DNA from: Candidatus Amarolinea dominans
Lineage (GTDB): Bacteria > Chloroflexota > Anaerolineae > SSC4 > Amarolineaceae
Assembly: GCA_016719785.1 (NCBI GenBank)
Contig: JADJYJ010000006.1
Coordinates: 124,001 to 188,000 of the forward strand
Reading direction: 5' to 3'
DNA: 64,000 nt
The position numbers and the translations under genes are program-made. Positions 45,401 to 57,857 of the stretch are shown here, in pieces; the stretch's first letter is position 1; each line of letters begins with the position of its first letter. Under the pieces are notes generated by a model. The model was not told the origin of the DNA, made no database searches, and worked only from the letters and a program-made list of their open reading frames with translations.

Positions 45401-48400
45401 GGGCGGGCAGGATGGCCGCGCAGGCCTTTGCCTGCTGATTGGGCAGGGTGGTGTTGGTGTCATCAATCACGCCGCTGGCGATCGCCAGGTTCGGCGTGGC
45501 GTCAGTACACTGCGTGCGATAGCCGAAGTCCGCGTTGTTGTAATCCTGGCTGGTCGCCAGCACCACCGTCAGCGGTTCGTTGGCCGTCGTCAGGTTCCAA
45601 CCCGCGGGCACGGTGGTCTGATCCACATCCACGCAGTAGGTGCCGGCCAGCAGTTGGGTGAAGTCGTAATCGCCGTTGCCGCTGGTCACCAGGGTCTTCT
45701 TCGGCGAACCCGAGGCCGGGCACGCGCCTTGATACAGCTTGACCGTCACGCCGTTGATGCCGGGGTCGCTGTCGTTGTCCGGCAGGCCATCGCCGTTCAG
45801 ATCGTAGAAGACACGATCGCCAATGCTGGCGGTGCCGGCCTGCCAGTAACCGAAGTCCGCGGTCAGGTAATCCTGGCCGCTTGCCAGAACCACCGTCAGC
45901 GGCTCGTTGTTGGTGGTCAAGACGAAACCGGCCGGCAGCGTGGTCTCATCCACGTTGACCGTGTAAGTGCCGGCCGCGAGGTTGTTGAACAGATAGTAGC
46001 CGGTAGTGCCCGGTTCGGTGATGGTGGTGCGCACCAGGGTTGCGCCCTGGTACAGATTGACGGTGACGCCAGGCAGGCCCGGTTCGTTGGCATCCTGTAC
46101 GCCGTCGCCATCCAGATCGTGCCAGACGCGATCGCCAATGGTGGCCAGGTTGCTCGAATCCTTGCTGGGCGAGTTGTGCGCCGAAACCAGGGTGATGGCG
46201 CCGCAGGCGCCGTTCATCGCGCTCTTGGGCACCGAGAACTCATAGATCAGGTTCCACTCCCAGTAGTTGCCGGAAGTGGCGTTGTAGTTGAAGGGCGGCG
46301 AATGCTTGAGCTGACCGCCCCAGGCGCTGCCGGTCCAGTTGGAGTTTTCAAGGTTCCAGTGCAGCGACGTCATGGCGTCGTGGACTGGCGCAGTGCCGGG
46401 GTTGGGGCTGTTGTCATGCCCGGTCTGGCCCGAGGTCCAATTGCCGGTGCTGCCGTAGAGCAAATCGAGGTCCACCGAGCTGTAGCTGCCGCCGGTGTAG
46501 GTGATCTTGAACGCGGCCTGATCGCTGCCGAGCAGCTTGCTGAAGTCGTGTCCGGTGCTCCAGCCGTCCTGCAGCATGTAGGCGTTGTCCAGACCACTGT
46601 CGGCATAGACGTTGCTGTTGAACTTACGGTCCATGACGAAGGACCAGTAGCACATGGTGGAGCCGGCGTAGGAATACAGGTTTCCGCCGGAGGAGCTGTC
46701 GCTCGTCATGATGTGAGACGTGTAGCTGTAGCTGCTGTCGAGCAAACCGTCCACCAGGGGATCCGACTGTGGGCCATTGGCGGCGGTGGTTCCCAGCGCC
46801 TCGGGCGCGCTCATCGGCGCGCTCATGCTGGTGGCCTGCATTGCCAGGAAGTGAACCACGATCTGGAACGATTGGCCGGGGCTGAGGTCATGCCCGAAGC
46901 TGACCGTGAGGTCGCTCCAGTTCAGGGCGCCATCGTCCACGTTGTTATCCGTGGCCGGCGTGGCGCTCACGAAATCGAGCACACCGGTGTCATACCAGTC
47001 GCTCAGCGGCAGCTTGTTGATGATGGTCGTGCCGGTGTTGGTGATCCGAATGGTGAAATCAATCTGCTGGCCCAGGTACGCAGGGTCGGCGCTGGTCAGC
47101 GTCTTGCTGATCTGCAGGTCGCCGAAGGGCGTGGTGTAGCCGAAATCGGCTTCCAGGTAACTTTCGCTGTCTCCCAGGCTGATCATCGGCGTGGGGTCGT
47201 TGTGCGTGGTGATGACATAGCCGTTGGGCACGGTGGCGTCAATCACATCTACGAAGTAATCGGCCGGCGCCAGGTTCTGGAAGATGTACTTGCCGCCGGA
47301 GCGCGTGGTCTGCGTGCCGATGACGGTATCGGTGGCCGGCGTGAACAAGCCGTCGCCGTTGTCGCGGTAGAGCTTGACCTGCACACCGTCAATGCCGGCT
47401 TCGCCTGCCTGCTGCACGCCGTCGTGATTGGCGTCGTACCAGACCGTGTCGCCGATCTCGCCGGGGCAGATGCCCGGCTCCGCGTAAATCGTGTTGGTGC
47501 CCAGTTTGCTCGGCGAGGCGTGAATGTAAGGCACTTCGATGGCGCCAAAGCCAGCGGCGCCGAAGGCGGTCTTCGAGACCTTGATCTCGTAGATCACATC
47601 GTAAATCCAGTCGGGATAGGTGGGATTCGGCGTGTAGAACTCATCGCTGGCTGGCGAGTTGACTTCCAGGTCGGTGCCCAGGATGGCGCAGTTGCCGCCG
47701 CTGCAGTAGCCCAGGTTGTTCATCGTATACTCGAACGACGTGCCCCAGGCCTGGATGTTGGCTGCGCTGCCGGTGTTCATACCACCGTCGCCGCCGGCCA
47801 CGCCGAGCGAGCCGTAGCCCGATGGCGTGCCGCTCTTGGCCGAGATGTAGTCCAGGTCGAAGTCGAGCACCTTGGCGCCGTTGCTGTCATAGCCCCAGAA
47901 CTGGGCGTGATCGGAACCGGTCAGGTTGCTGAAGGAATGACCGCTAGGCCAGTTGACGGCATTCGTGCCGTAGGTGTTATCCACGAAGTCCTTGTCAATA
48001 GCCAGGACCATGTAGACCGAATCGCCGGATGCCTGGTAGAAGGTTGCCAGCTTGCCGAACAGCGTGCCCTCGGGGTTGTTGTAACAGAGCTCGGTGGCAT
48101 CGGGCGAATTCCTGTAAATATCGTCGTAGCGGCCATCAATGACCGGCGGCGTGTTGTCGAAGACCGTGGTGGTGTCGGCTACGCTGTCCGATTTGCTCGG
48201 CTCGTTGCCTGACGTCGCGGTGATGATCGTTTGATCCACGGTGTTCTCTGTCGCGCCGGCCGGGACACGGATCTCAGCCACCAGGTAGTAGGTTGCGCCC
48301 GCGGCAATACAGACCGGGTTGGTCAGCGCCGGCTCATTGGGGTTGTTGGTCTCATGGACGCCGTTCTGATTGGTGTCTTCCCACAGCAGCACGGTCCATC

Positions 48401-49598
48401 CCTGGGAGGAGGACTTGGTCACATTGACGCAGTCCTGCGAGCCGCCGTTGTTCGTGATGGTGTGGCCATAGAAATTGACCGAACCAGCCACCGCGTAGCG
48501 GGTGAAGTCCGGCTGTACAACCAGCAGTTGGCCGACGCGGGTGCTGTCGGTGGCGGTCGCAGTGGCGCCGGTGGCCTGCGCGGTCGCGGTGATGGTGGTC
48601 ACATCGGTGATGCCCAACGCGACGACGTTCGGCACATCTACCTGCACCAGGATGGGATAATCCACATTGGGGCCGATGGAAGGCGTCTGGCTGATGATGG
48701 TATCCTCAGGATCCTTGACGCCGTTGCCGTTGACATCTTTGTAGATGCGCGTGACCCAGCCCTGCGCTGAAGAGGCGCCCAGGTTGACCACGGTGGTCAG
48801 GTTGCCCACGCGCACGATATGCGCATAGGTCTTGGTTTGTCCGGCCACGCCCTCGCCGCTGTTGTTCGGAGAGACCGTAACCCCTGCGGTGAAGCAAACG
48901 ACCAGCTTGGGACGCTGGGTGGCGGTGCCGTCATCGCTGCTCTTGAAGATCTTCTCGGTCTTGGGGTTGGTCACCGGCGACTCCAGGATCACGCCCAGGT
49001 TGGTCGCGGGCGACGCCAACCATCCGCTCGCCAGGCTGGTGATGTTCCAGGAACGCCAGACGCTCTTCGTGTCATCCACCGCGGTGGAGGCCGCGACCGC
49101 AGCATCGTAATCGCCGCCCAGGGTTGTCCACAGACTGTTGGCCGCCTTGTCACGCGCTTTCCAGGTCACTTCGGATTCAGTCCACGAGGCCGTGACCCGG
49201 TGTGCATTGATCGTCACGCTGCCACCGCTGGCGCCCTTGACGTACAACGACAAGGTTGCGCTGTTGATGATGGCCGTGGGTGTGATGCTGGACAGATCGA
49301 AGCGCAGGAGCGCCCGCGTCAGCTTGCCGTTTTCGGTCTTGATTCGCATTTCCGAATCGCCGCCGCGGCGCTCGTCCTGCTTCTCTTGCTTGATATACGC
49401 GTCTACCCCAGTGACAGAACTGGGCTGCAGCGTTGTGCATGTCTCACCGGCCGAAGGCGATTCGGCCGACTGAGCGACTGGGACTGCGGGCGCGGCCTGG
49501 ACTGCACTAGGGTTAAGCCCTGCCAGCGACGCCGACATGAGTAATGTAATTGTCATTACAACGCTCAACCAAGTCATCTTGCTTCTATTCTTCTTCAT
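40087..49598 (-). CDS. Giant SdrD B-repeat surface protein 1 (about 3,170 residues, one frameshift)
   Basis: The ATG at 49598 has AAGGAG 6 nt upstream; residues 1-36 are a signal peptide. Order: a DNRLRE-type domain (about 50-235, TRALLRFDLSSI), DUF11-like stretches, two CBM9/DOMON-like domains (PVIDGRYDDIYRNS; PLVDGLLDSSYSYT), three divergent SdrD modules, then three rounds of a four-type module block A-B-C-D, modules E and F, an FN3-like domain (about 115 residues) and the tail MQLFVPFMRR. That is 17 SdrD modules with D-x-D-x-D-G calcium loops. A missing base at 43509-43518 breaks the frame; copies at 54083 and 61519 show the intact sequence. No LPxTG motif. Probably a calcium-stiffened cell-surface or sheath protein. 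Confidence 0.85.
43509..43518 (-). other. One-base deletion (frameshift) in giant protein 1
   Basis: The stretch GCCGCCGCCGTTGGCG is one base shorter than GCCGCCGCCTGTGGGCG at the equivalent site of giant gene 2. The alignment offset between the two genes steps from 10,576 to 10,577 exactly here. Confidence 0.85.
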
Positions 49599-49841
49599 TT
49601 CGAACTCCTTTGACGTCCTGCATAATCTAGTGCGCTACCGAGGCTCCGTGGGAACAGTGAGGGTGATAGAAGCTATGGGGAGCCGAGGCCGTAAAATCCA
49701 GCCAATAGGCGGTTTGCTTACAGTTTTCGATGCGCCAGGCATCCTGGTCGAACCGGCATTTTCGTGAAAAGGCTGTGTTCGCAAGGGACGGACGCCGTCT
49801 CATCCCCTTGTACAACCCTCCACATGACCGGGGTACTATTC

Positions 49842-49895
49842 ATTATAGTCATAATGACCGCGCACGTACAGGGTCTAACCTTTCAATTGCCTTAC
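49842..49895 (-). promoter_or_regulatory. Promoter and conserved box of giant gene 1
   Basis: -10 TATAAT (49842-49847), extended as TATAATGAAT, 244 nt upstream of the ATG. A box reading AACCTTTCAATTGCCTTAC on the plus strand (49877-49895) lies 29 nt further upstream and recurs at the same spacing before giant genes 2 and 3. No good -35 hexamer at 17 bp. The 1,055-bp gap 49599-50653 holds this leader, the promoter, a conserved 250-bp block and a palindrome array. Confidence 0.6.
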
Positions 49896-50051
49896 GGTTT
49901 CGAGGAAGATGCGACGGTGGAGTAATGACCTGGGCAAATCGAACTAATTTGTGATTATAACATGGTTTACAGATTAGTCCAATGGAGAATTGGCGGTGCG
50001 ACGCCTGATGACCGAGAAAAGTAATTGGGCCTACTTTAGCAGCACGGCAAA

Positions 50052-50087
50052 CGAAACCGGCCCGATCAAGAGATCAGGCCGGTTTCG
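50052..50087. terminator. Hairpin shared by two giant-gene promoter regions, copy 1
   Basis: 11-bp stem CGAAACCGGCC/GGCCGGTTTCG plus an inner GATC/GATC stem and AAGA loop. It recurs at 57818-57851 at the same distance from the promoter. It may terminate the upstream transcript or mark the edge of a duplicated block. Confidence 0.6.
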
Positions 50088-50113
50088 CCGTTGCCGAAAG
50101 CCCCACCGAAAGC

Positions 50114-50578
50114 CCACCGAATGAATTCGGTGTCTGATATGTCAAACCCGCTCAAGCGGGTTGCGTTGGTGGGAACCCGTTTTGCCAGGTTCTGGTGGTT
50201 GAGGCCGTGAATTCGCCCTCCGCAAATTTTACGGATTCAGCCACCACACCCCACACCAACCTGCTTCAGCAGGTTTCGGTGTATCAGACCGTGAATTCAT
50301 TCACGGGTGTGTATCAGACCGTGAATTCATTCACGGGTGTGTATCAGACCGTGAATTCATTCACGGGTGTGTATCAGACCGTGAATTCATTCACGGGGGT
50401 GTATCAGACCGTGAATTCATTCACGGGTATCAGCCGGCTGCCGCGGCCATGCCCAACACCACCGAATGAATTCGGTGTCTGATATGTCAAACCCGCTCAA
50501 GCGGGTTGCGTTGGTGGCCCCACCGAATGAATTCGGTGTCTGATATGTCAAACCCGCTCAAGCGGGTTGCGTTGGTGG
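50114..50578. repeat. Three copies of a 59-bp double-palindrome unit
   Basis: Copies at 50114-50172, 50459-50517 and 50520-50578. Each contains CACCGAATGAATTCGGTG and AACCCGCTCAAGCGGGTT, both nearly perfect palindromes with 2-nt centres, joined by TCTGATATGTCA-type sequence. A variant AACCTGCTTCAGCAGGTT occurs near 50258. Confidence 0.88.
50281..50430. repeat. Five tandem 30-bp repeats, each a small hairpin
   Basis: Five head-to-tail copies of a 30-bp unit that contains CCGTGAATTCATTCACGG, an 8-bp stem with a 2-nt centre. The unit keeps one frame open on the plus strand (repeating VYQTVNSFTG), but there is no start context, so it is treated as non-coding. It lies downstream of giant gene 2. 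Confidence 0.92.
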
Positions 50579-50653
50579 CAACCTGCCTCAGCGGGTTTGA
50601 TTATGTCAGCCCGTGAATTCGTTCATGGGCGGATCAGTTCATTTCTTGCCTGT

Positions 50654-53600
50654 TCACCAACCACTCATGCGCACGACGGGCACGAAGAGCTGCATACCCC
50701 ACAGCCGCGCAGACACCGGCCCGATCATCTGACCGGAGGGCAGCGCCTCCAGGCGATAGAAGTAGGCCTTGCCCGCGACGGCCGACTCGTCTATCCATTC
50801 GTAGCTGGCGCCGCTCCCGCCAACCGCCTGGCTGGCAACCGGCGCACTGGTCATCTGCTGATAGACGCCATCCGCACTGGTCGCACGCCACACGTCGAAG
50901 CCGGTGTTGCCACCTTCTGCCAGCGTGGTCCAGGCCAGCGTCACCGGCCCGCCGCTGCGCTGCGTCGCGGTGAAGTTAGTCACCAGGACGCTCGTCGGCG
51001 AGACGAACGGGAAGTCGAGGGTCAGGTCACTCTGCCCGCTGAGCAATACAACGCTGGTCAGCGTGGTCGGCCCGGAAGGCAGATAGCCGTTCGGCTGCGG
51101 GAGCACGGTGGCGGTGTACTGACCGGGCGGCAGTCCACTCACCAGGTAGGTGCCGGGCGGGAAACCACCGGCCGGCCCGGTCGTCACCGTGGCCACCACG
51201 ACGTTGCTGCTGTTCCTGACCTGCACCACGACGCCGCTCAACGGCTGCTCCTGGCCCGGGTCGTAGACGTTGTTGCCGTTGGTGTCCACCCACGTGAAGT
51301 CGCCCACCGTTACCGGCTGCCAGTAGCCAAAGTCAGCCGTCAGGTTCGTGTCGCCCACGCCCGTCGGGTTGAAGTTCTGAATGCAGTACGGGTTGACCTG
51401 GCTGTTGTTGTTCTGACCCGGGTTGGGGCCGGTAGACTTGGTGTAGCTGGTCAGCACCTGGTTGGCATCGGTCACGATCACCACGTAGTTGCCGGCCGGG
51501 AACTCGCCGCTGAAGCGATAGTTGCCGCCCAGCGCGATGCTGCTGCTCGTCAGCTTGGTGTCCACCAGGAAGTCGAACTGATCGAGAGTGCAGTTGCCGT
51601 TGACGTCGTACCACAGTTCTACGGTGACATTGCCGATGGCCGGCTCACCGCCCTGGTAGAGGCCGTCTGCGTTGCGGTCCACCCACACCAGGTTGCCGAT
51701 CGTGCTATCCTTCAACACGGTCGGGCCGGGAGCATAGCCGAAGTCCGCGGTCGGGTTGAACTGACCCTGCGCCAGGTTCACCGCGTAGGGCTGCGCCTGG
51801 TTGTTGTTATCCTGGCCGGGGTTGGGACCCACCACCGTCGGCGCATAGCCGGTGAGCACACCGAAGGCATCGCTGACTCGCACCTCATAGCTGCCGGCCT
51901 GCAATCCGACGAAGACATAGTCGCCGCTGGCGCCTGTCGTCGTCGTGGCAATCACCACGCTGTTCTGTAACAGCTCCACCGTTACGCCCGCCTGCCCCAC
52001 ATCCGCGCCATTGGCGTCGAATAGACCGTTGTTGTCTTTCTCGATCCAGACCTGGTTGCCGATGGCGCCCATGGGGTGGTCGGTCAGGTGGTAGCCGAAG
52101 TCGGCGGTCAGATTGTCGCCGCCCACCGGCAGGATCACCGCGTAGGGGTCGGCCTGGTTGTTGTTGTTCACCCCGGCCGCGCCCAACGGCGACTTGGTGT
52201 AGCCGTAGAGCACCCCGTTGGTGTCGCTGACATGCACCAGGTAGCGTCCAGCGGTCAACCCGCTGAACAGGTAGTTGCCGGTGTCGGCATCCAGGCTGCT
52301 GGCCGTGGTCACGGTCGCGATGATCGGCTCGCCCGCGTTCCACACGCCGTTGCTGTTACTGTCGCGGATCAGGTCCACGCTGACGCCCGCGAACGGCGTG
52401 TCGCTGCCGTTGTAAACCCCATCCTGGTTGGCATCCAGGAAGACCAGGTTGCCGATCGTGCCCAGCAGGTTGTTGCCGGTATCGTCGTAGCCAAAGTCGG
52501 CCTTCAGATACTGATCCCCGGCCAGCACCACCACCGGGCTGTGCGGCACCGGCGTGGTGGCCGTGTACCCGGCGGGCGGGTTGATCGGCGCCACGCTGTA
52601 GGAACCGGCCGGCACTTCGATCAGGTAATGACCGTTGCTGTCGGTGGTGTCACAGATCGCCGCGCCGCCGGCCATGGGGGTCGCGCAGACCTGCACATTG
52701 GGGATGCCCGGCTCGCCCGGCTGCTGCACGCCGTCGCCGTTGTCGTCGTACCAGACGGTGTCGCCGATGATGGCCTTGCCCGTCGTCGGCGTCTGGTAGT
52801 AGCCGAAGTCCGCGTCCTTGTAGACATCGCCGGCGCCCAGTACGATCGCGGCCGTCGGGTCAGGCTGGCTCTGGTTGGCGATGACATGGGTCAGCCCGGC
52901 CAGCACGTTGTTGGCGTCGGTCACATCCACGAAGTAGGTGGCCGGCGGCAAGTTGTTGAACAGGTAGCCGCCATCCGCGTCGGTGGTCAGGGTACCCACC
53001 AGGGTGTCGCCGCCGCTCAGCGTGCCGTTGCTGTCATCGTCGCGGTAGAGCGCGACGGTCACGTTCGGGATGCCCGGCTCGCCCACATCCTCGATGCCGT
53101 CGTGATCCTTGTCGTACCAGACGAAGTCACCAATCGCGCCGAGCTTGATGTAGCCAAAGTCGGCCGTCAGGTTGTAGCCGCCCTGCGGCAGCACCACCTG
53201 GTAGGCCTGCGCCTGATTGTTGTTGTCCTGGCCCGGATTCGGTCCGAGCAGCGTCACCACGTAGCCCGCCAGCACGCCGAAGCTGTCGCTGACGCGCACC
53301 TGGTACGTGCCGCCGGGCAGACTGACGAAGGCGTAGTCGCCGCTGGCGCCGGTCGTCGTCGTGGCGATGACCGCGCTGTTCTTGAGCAACTGCACTGTCA
53401 CGCCCGCCTGACCGACATCGCTGCCGTTGGCGTCGAACAGGCCGTTGTAGTCCTCTTCGGTCCAGACCTGGTTGCCGATGACGCCGATGTTGGTGCGATC
53501 GAGCGGATAGTAGCCGAAGTCGGCCGTTGTGTTGCTGCCGCCTGGCGCCAGGTTGATGGCGTAGGGGTCAGCCTGGTTGTTGTTATCCACCCCGGCCGCG

Positions 53601-56600
53601 CCCAGCGGCGACTTGGTGTAGTCGAACAGCACCGCATTGGTGTCGCTGACATGCACGAGGTAGCGGCCGCCCGGGACGCCGCTGAACAGGTAGTTGCCCG
53701 CGCTGCAGGCCGTGCCGCCCACGGTAGTGACCGTGGCGATGATCGGCTCGCCCGCGTCCCAGGCGTTGTTGGCGTTGCTGTCGCGGATCAGATCCACGCT
53801 GACGCCGGAGAGGGCGCTGTCACCACTGTTGCAGACGCCGTCCTTATTGGCGTCCAGGAAGACCAGGTCGCCAATCGTGCCCAGTAGCGGGCCATTCTTG
53901 TCGTCATAACCGAAGTCCGCGTCCAGGTACTGCTCGCCAATCTGCACGGTCAGCAGGTGCGGGACCGGCGTGGTCGCGGTGTAGTTCGCCGGCGGGTTGA
54001 TCGGCGCCACGCTGTAGGAGCCAGCCGGCACTTCGATCAGGTAATGACCGTTGCTGTCGGTGGTGTCGCAGATGGAAGCGCCGCCGCCTGTGGGCGTCGC
54101 GCAGACCTGGATGTTCGGGATGCCCGGCTCGCCCGGCTGCTGGATGCCGTCGCCGTTGTCGTCGTACCACACCGTATCGCCGATGATGGCCTTGCCGGAG
54201 CCTGGCTGCTGGACATAGCCGAAGTCAGCATCCTTGTAGACCTGGCCGAGGCCGAGGGTGATTGGATTCGTTGGGTCAGGCTGGCTCTGGTTGGCGACGA
54301 TGTGCGTCAGCCCGGCCAGCACGTTGTAGGTGTCGGTCACGTCCACGAAGTAGGCGCCGGGCACCAGGTTCTTGAAGATGTAGCCGCCGTCCGCGTCCGT
54401 CGTCGTGGTCGTCACCAGGGTGTCACCGGCAGTCAGCGTGCCGCTGCCATCGGTGTCCCGATAGAGCGCCACGGTGACGTTCGGGATGCCCGGCTCGCCC
54501 ACATCCTCGATGCCGTCCTTGTCGGTGTCATACCAGACGAAGTCGCCAATCGCACCGTACTTGGGTGTAGCCGAAGTCGGCCGTCAGGTTGAAGCCGCCC
54601 TGCGCCAGGCTGACCGCATACGGCTGCGCCTGATGGTTGTTGTCCTGGCCCGGATTGGGGCCGAGCACCGTCAGCACGTAATCCTTGAGCACCTTGAAGG
54701 TGTCGCTGACCCGCACCTGGTAGTTCCCAGCGGGCAGGCTGACGAAGGCGTAATCGCCGCCGGCGCCGGTCGTCGTGGTGGCAATCACCACACTGTTCTG
54801 CAGCAGTTCCACGGTCACGCCGGCCTGGCCGACATCGGTGACCAACGGGTTGAAGATGCCGTTGCTGTCGTACTCGATCCAGACCTGGTTGCCGATGACG
54901 CCGATGTTGGTGTGGTCATCGGGGTAGTAGCCGAAATCGGCGGTCAAGTTACTGCCGGCGGTCGGCAGGTTGACGGCGTAGGGGTCGGCCTGGTTGTTGT
55001 TGTCCACACCGGCGGCGCCGAGCGGCGACTTGGTGTAGTCCGTCAGGACCGCGTTGGTGTCGCTGACATGCACCAGGTAGGGGCCGGCCGGCAGACCGGT
55101 GAACTGGTAGTTGCCCGCCGTGCAGGCCGTCCCGGCGCTGGAGGTGACGGTGGCGATGATCGGCTCGCCCGCATCCCAGATGCCGTCGGCGTTGCTGTCG
55201 CGGATCAGATCCACGCTGACGCCTGCCAACGGGCTATCGCCCGCATTGCAGATGCCATCCTTGTTGGCGTCCAGGAAGACCAGGTTGCCGATCGTTCCCA
55301 GTTGCGGCTGCGTCGGCGGGTCGTTGTAGCCGAAGTCGGCGTCGAGATACTGCTGGCCGATCTGCACCGTGACCGGATGAGGAACGATGGTGGTGGCGGT
55401 GTAGCCAGCCGGTGGGTTGGTCGGGGCGACGTTGTAGGAGCCGGCAGGCACACTGATCAGATAATGACCGTTGCTGTCGGTCGTGTCACAGATCGCAGCG
55501 CCGCCGCCCGTTGGCGTGGCGCAGACCTGGATATTCGGGATACCCGGCTCGCCCGGCTGCTGGATACCGTCGCCGTTGTCGTCGTACCAGACGGTGTCAC
55601 CGATGATCGCGTTGCCAGAGGTCGGCGCCTGGTAGTAGCCGAAGTCCGCATCCTTGTAGACCTGGCCGGAGCTGAGCGCGATCGCGGCGGTGGGGTCGGG
55701 TTTGCTCTGATTCGCCACGATATCGGTCAGGCCCGCCAGCACGTTGTTCGTATCAGTCACATCAACAAAGTAGGTCCCTGATGGAAGGTCGGTAAAGAAA
55801 TAACCCCCATCGGCGTCGGTCACGGTATCAGCGAAATACTCGTCACCTGGATCGAGGATATTATTGCCATTGCTGTCTCGCCGTAGCTGGATCGTCACAT
55901 TCGGAATGCCCGGCTCGCCCACATACTCGATGCCATCCTGATCCCTGTCGTACCAGACGAAGTCGCCAATTGCACCCACCGGCGTTCCATAGTAATGGGC
56001 TTTGTCCGTATCGCTGTATGTCGCGCCGCCGTAACTGCCTTGCACCGTTGCCGTGTTCTCGTGTTGCCCAACCACCGCTGTCACCGGGCCATACACACAG
56101 GAGTAGCTCTGGCCAGCATTCAACGTCGCCGGGACGGTACAGCCGGTCAGCGGGCTGAAGTCGCTGTCGCTCAGTGTGACATTCGTCAGCGTCACATCAC
56201 CCGTGTTGGTCACCTCGAAGCGAAAATAGACGCTGCTGCTCTCGATAGCAGTTGGTCCTGGGGCACTCTCCGCATCATCCCAGGTTGCCTGGTTATCTAC
56301 CGACACGTACTTCTTGACCGCAATCGCGGGCGCAGCCGGCGGAGATACATAGACCCCGCTCGTACCGGAAGTCATACTGAATTTCGTGTTGATGCTGTAC
56401 CAACCACCGACAAAGATGCCGTTGCTCAGCGAAGAGCTATCGCCATAGGGCACCGAGTGCGTTGCATCGGCAGGGTTGGTGGGTGACCCTGTGGTCAGCC
56501 AATAGCCCGTGAAGAAACCGCCGCCGCTGAAATCTGCACAACCCGTGCAAAGAGCGCTCTGTCCATCGTTCAGGCGAGGACCCTGCGGGTATGGCGCTGA

Positions 56601-57383
56601 AGGCGTGCTGCCACCGCCGGACGCATTGATGTCCCCGGCAACGTGGATGAAGTTAGTCGGTTTCAGCCCGCCATGCGGCACGATTGCACCGCCGCTCTGA
56701 AACTTTACCTGGCCATCATAGCCGTTGCTGAAGTTGGCGTCCGTATCCCAACGAAGGATGAAGGCATCATTGGCATCGCCAGTTATGTCAATTTGGCTGG
56801 AAATCCCGAACCCGGAAGTCACGTTGATCACAAGGGTCTGTGCGACACCATTGGTCGTGTCAATGCCATCCAATGAGGTGGATGAAACGCTGGCGTATCC
56901 CAGAGTCGCCGGAAGTGCATTGATCTGGAGAAAGGCGTTGTTCAGATCGCCCTCCAGTTGCGAAATCAGCGCAATATTCCCGGTGCTGCCAAACGCTTGC
57001 CCCGCGTTCTGATTGACAATGCCCTGCCAGGCGCTGAGAGTCGTGTCATTGGTGAAAATCGTCCCGGCATAGGGCACACCGCCAGAAGTGCGCTCGCTGG
57101 CCTCGACGCCATCCACAGCTACATCTCCAACGAAACCTTTTGTTGCTCCTTGCCAGTTGGCATCGGTGTGGGCATCAGCAAAGAAGAACAGATAGTCCGG
57201 TAGGTTGCCCAGGTTGACACCGCCGATCTGGACTGTAGGCTCAGTCGGTATCATTGAGGGAAATCCCAATCGTTGCCGTTCTGTCGCAGCCTGCACCGAT
57301 GTGAATGGCCGAAACGACAGCATCGCAATAACTGCTACAAGCGCAAATCCTAGCAATCGCCTACTTGTGTGGTGTCTACGCAT
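50654..57383 (-). CDS. Giant SdrD B-repeat surface protein 2 (about 2,240 residues, one frameshift)
   Basis: I use the ATG at 57383 (GGGGAGG 5 nt upstream) and not the one 33 nt earlier. A signal peptide (about 1-33) is followed by a unique N-terminal domain of about 370 residues (LPDYLFFFADAHTDANWQG; FILRWDTDANFSNGYDGQV) that I cannot assign with confidence; it vaguely recalls choice-of-anchor domains. A DUF11-like domain (VYFRFEVTNTGDVTLTNVTL) leads into three rounds of A-B-C-D SdrD modules, then E and F (14 modules), the FN3-like domain and the tail MQLFVPVVRMSGW. An extra G at 54563-54565 breaks the frame. The C-terminal 5 kb is nearly the same as in giant gene 1. No LPxTG. Confidence 0.85.
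54563..54565 (-). other. One-base insertion (frameshift) in giant protein 2
   Basis: TACTTGGGTGTAGCC here against TACTTGGTGTAGCC at 43981 in giant gene 1. The alignment offset steps from 10,577 to 10,578 at this GGG run. Restoring GG joins the two halves of the gene. Confidence 0.88.
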
Positions 57384-57429
57384 AACATCCTCCCCTTCCA
57401 TATCGTCCGATGTCATTCTGCCAGGCCGC

Positions 57430-57463
57430 CAGTTGACCTGGCGCTTTCTTTGCTGGTCAACTG
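57430..57463 (-). repeat. Hairpin in the leader of giant gene 2
   Basis: 9-bp arms CAGTTGACC/GGTCAACTG with a 16-nt loop, between the promoter (57605) and the ATG (57383). A regulatory role is possible but not shown. Confidence 0.5.
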
Positions 57464-57604
57464 AAAACTATTGAATGACCGCGAACGGTGCGATCTTCTG
57501 CCCGGTTATTGTCGTGCGCTCTGTCAAGCAGCTAACTGCCCTGACTTAGTAGGTGTTTCTGCGTTACCTTGCGCAGAATCTTCAACACGACCCGGGTATT
57601 TTTC

Positions 57605-57659
57605 ATTATAGCCACTAATGATGGCGCACGCATAGGCTTTAACCTTTCGATTGCCTTAC
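57605..57659 (-). promoter_or_regulatory. Promoter and conserved box of giant gene 2
   Basis: -10 TATAAT (57605-57610), extended as TATAATGAAA, 222 nt upstream of the ATG. The conserved box AACCTTTCGATTGCCTTAC (plus strand, 57641-57659) is 30 nt further upstream. The block from here to 57851 aligns with 49842-50087 almost without gaps. The 709-bp gap 57384-58092 also contains GC-rich palindromes. Confidence 0.6.
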
Positions 57660-57817
57660 AATTTCGAGAAAGGTGCGGCGGTGGAGCAATGACCTGGGGC
57701 AAACTGAACTGAACGGTGATTATGATACGGTTTACAGATTAGTCCGATGGCAAATTGGCGGTGGGGCGCCTGATGAGCGAGAAAAGTAATTTGGCCTACT
57801 TTAGCAGCATGGCAAAC

Positions 57818-57851
57818 GAAACCGGCCCGATCAAGAGATCAGGCCGGTTTC
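57818..57851. terminator. Hairpin shared by two giant-gene promoter regions, copy 2
   Basis: 10-bp stem GAAACCGGCC/GGCCGGTTTC with inner GATC/GATC, the same structure as at 50052-50087. Confidence 0.6.
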
Positions 57852-57857
57852 ACCGTT

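Noticed and set aside
40024..48212. Very long plus-strand open frames opposite the giant SdrD genes (883 and 1,495 residues), with similar ones at 52076-53887 and 59413-61326
   Set aside because: They are antisense to genes with clear domains and repeats, consist of Val/Ala/Arg/His-rich low-complexity sequence and have no ribosome sites. They arise from the codon pattern of the repeats.
49599..49841. c-di-GMP or other known riboswitch in the leader of giant gene 1
   Set aside because: A GCAAACC-like stretch is present, but the rest of the class consensus is missing and it is not conserved in the leaders of giants 2 and 3.
50281..50430. Possible CRISPR array (regular 30-bp repeats)
   Set aside because: The units are contiguous with no variable spacers, and no cas gene is in the window.
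50195..50482. 95-residue plus-strand frame with five VYQTVNSFTG repeats
   Set aside because: The repeats come from tandem 30-bp palindromic DNA. There is no start context or upstream promoter, and the palindromes explain the sequence fully.
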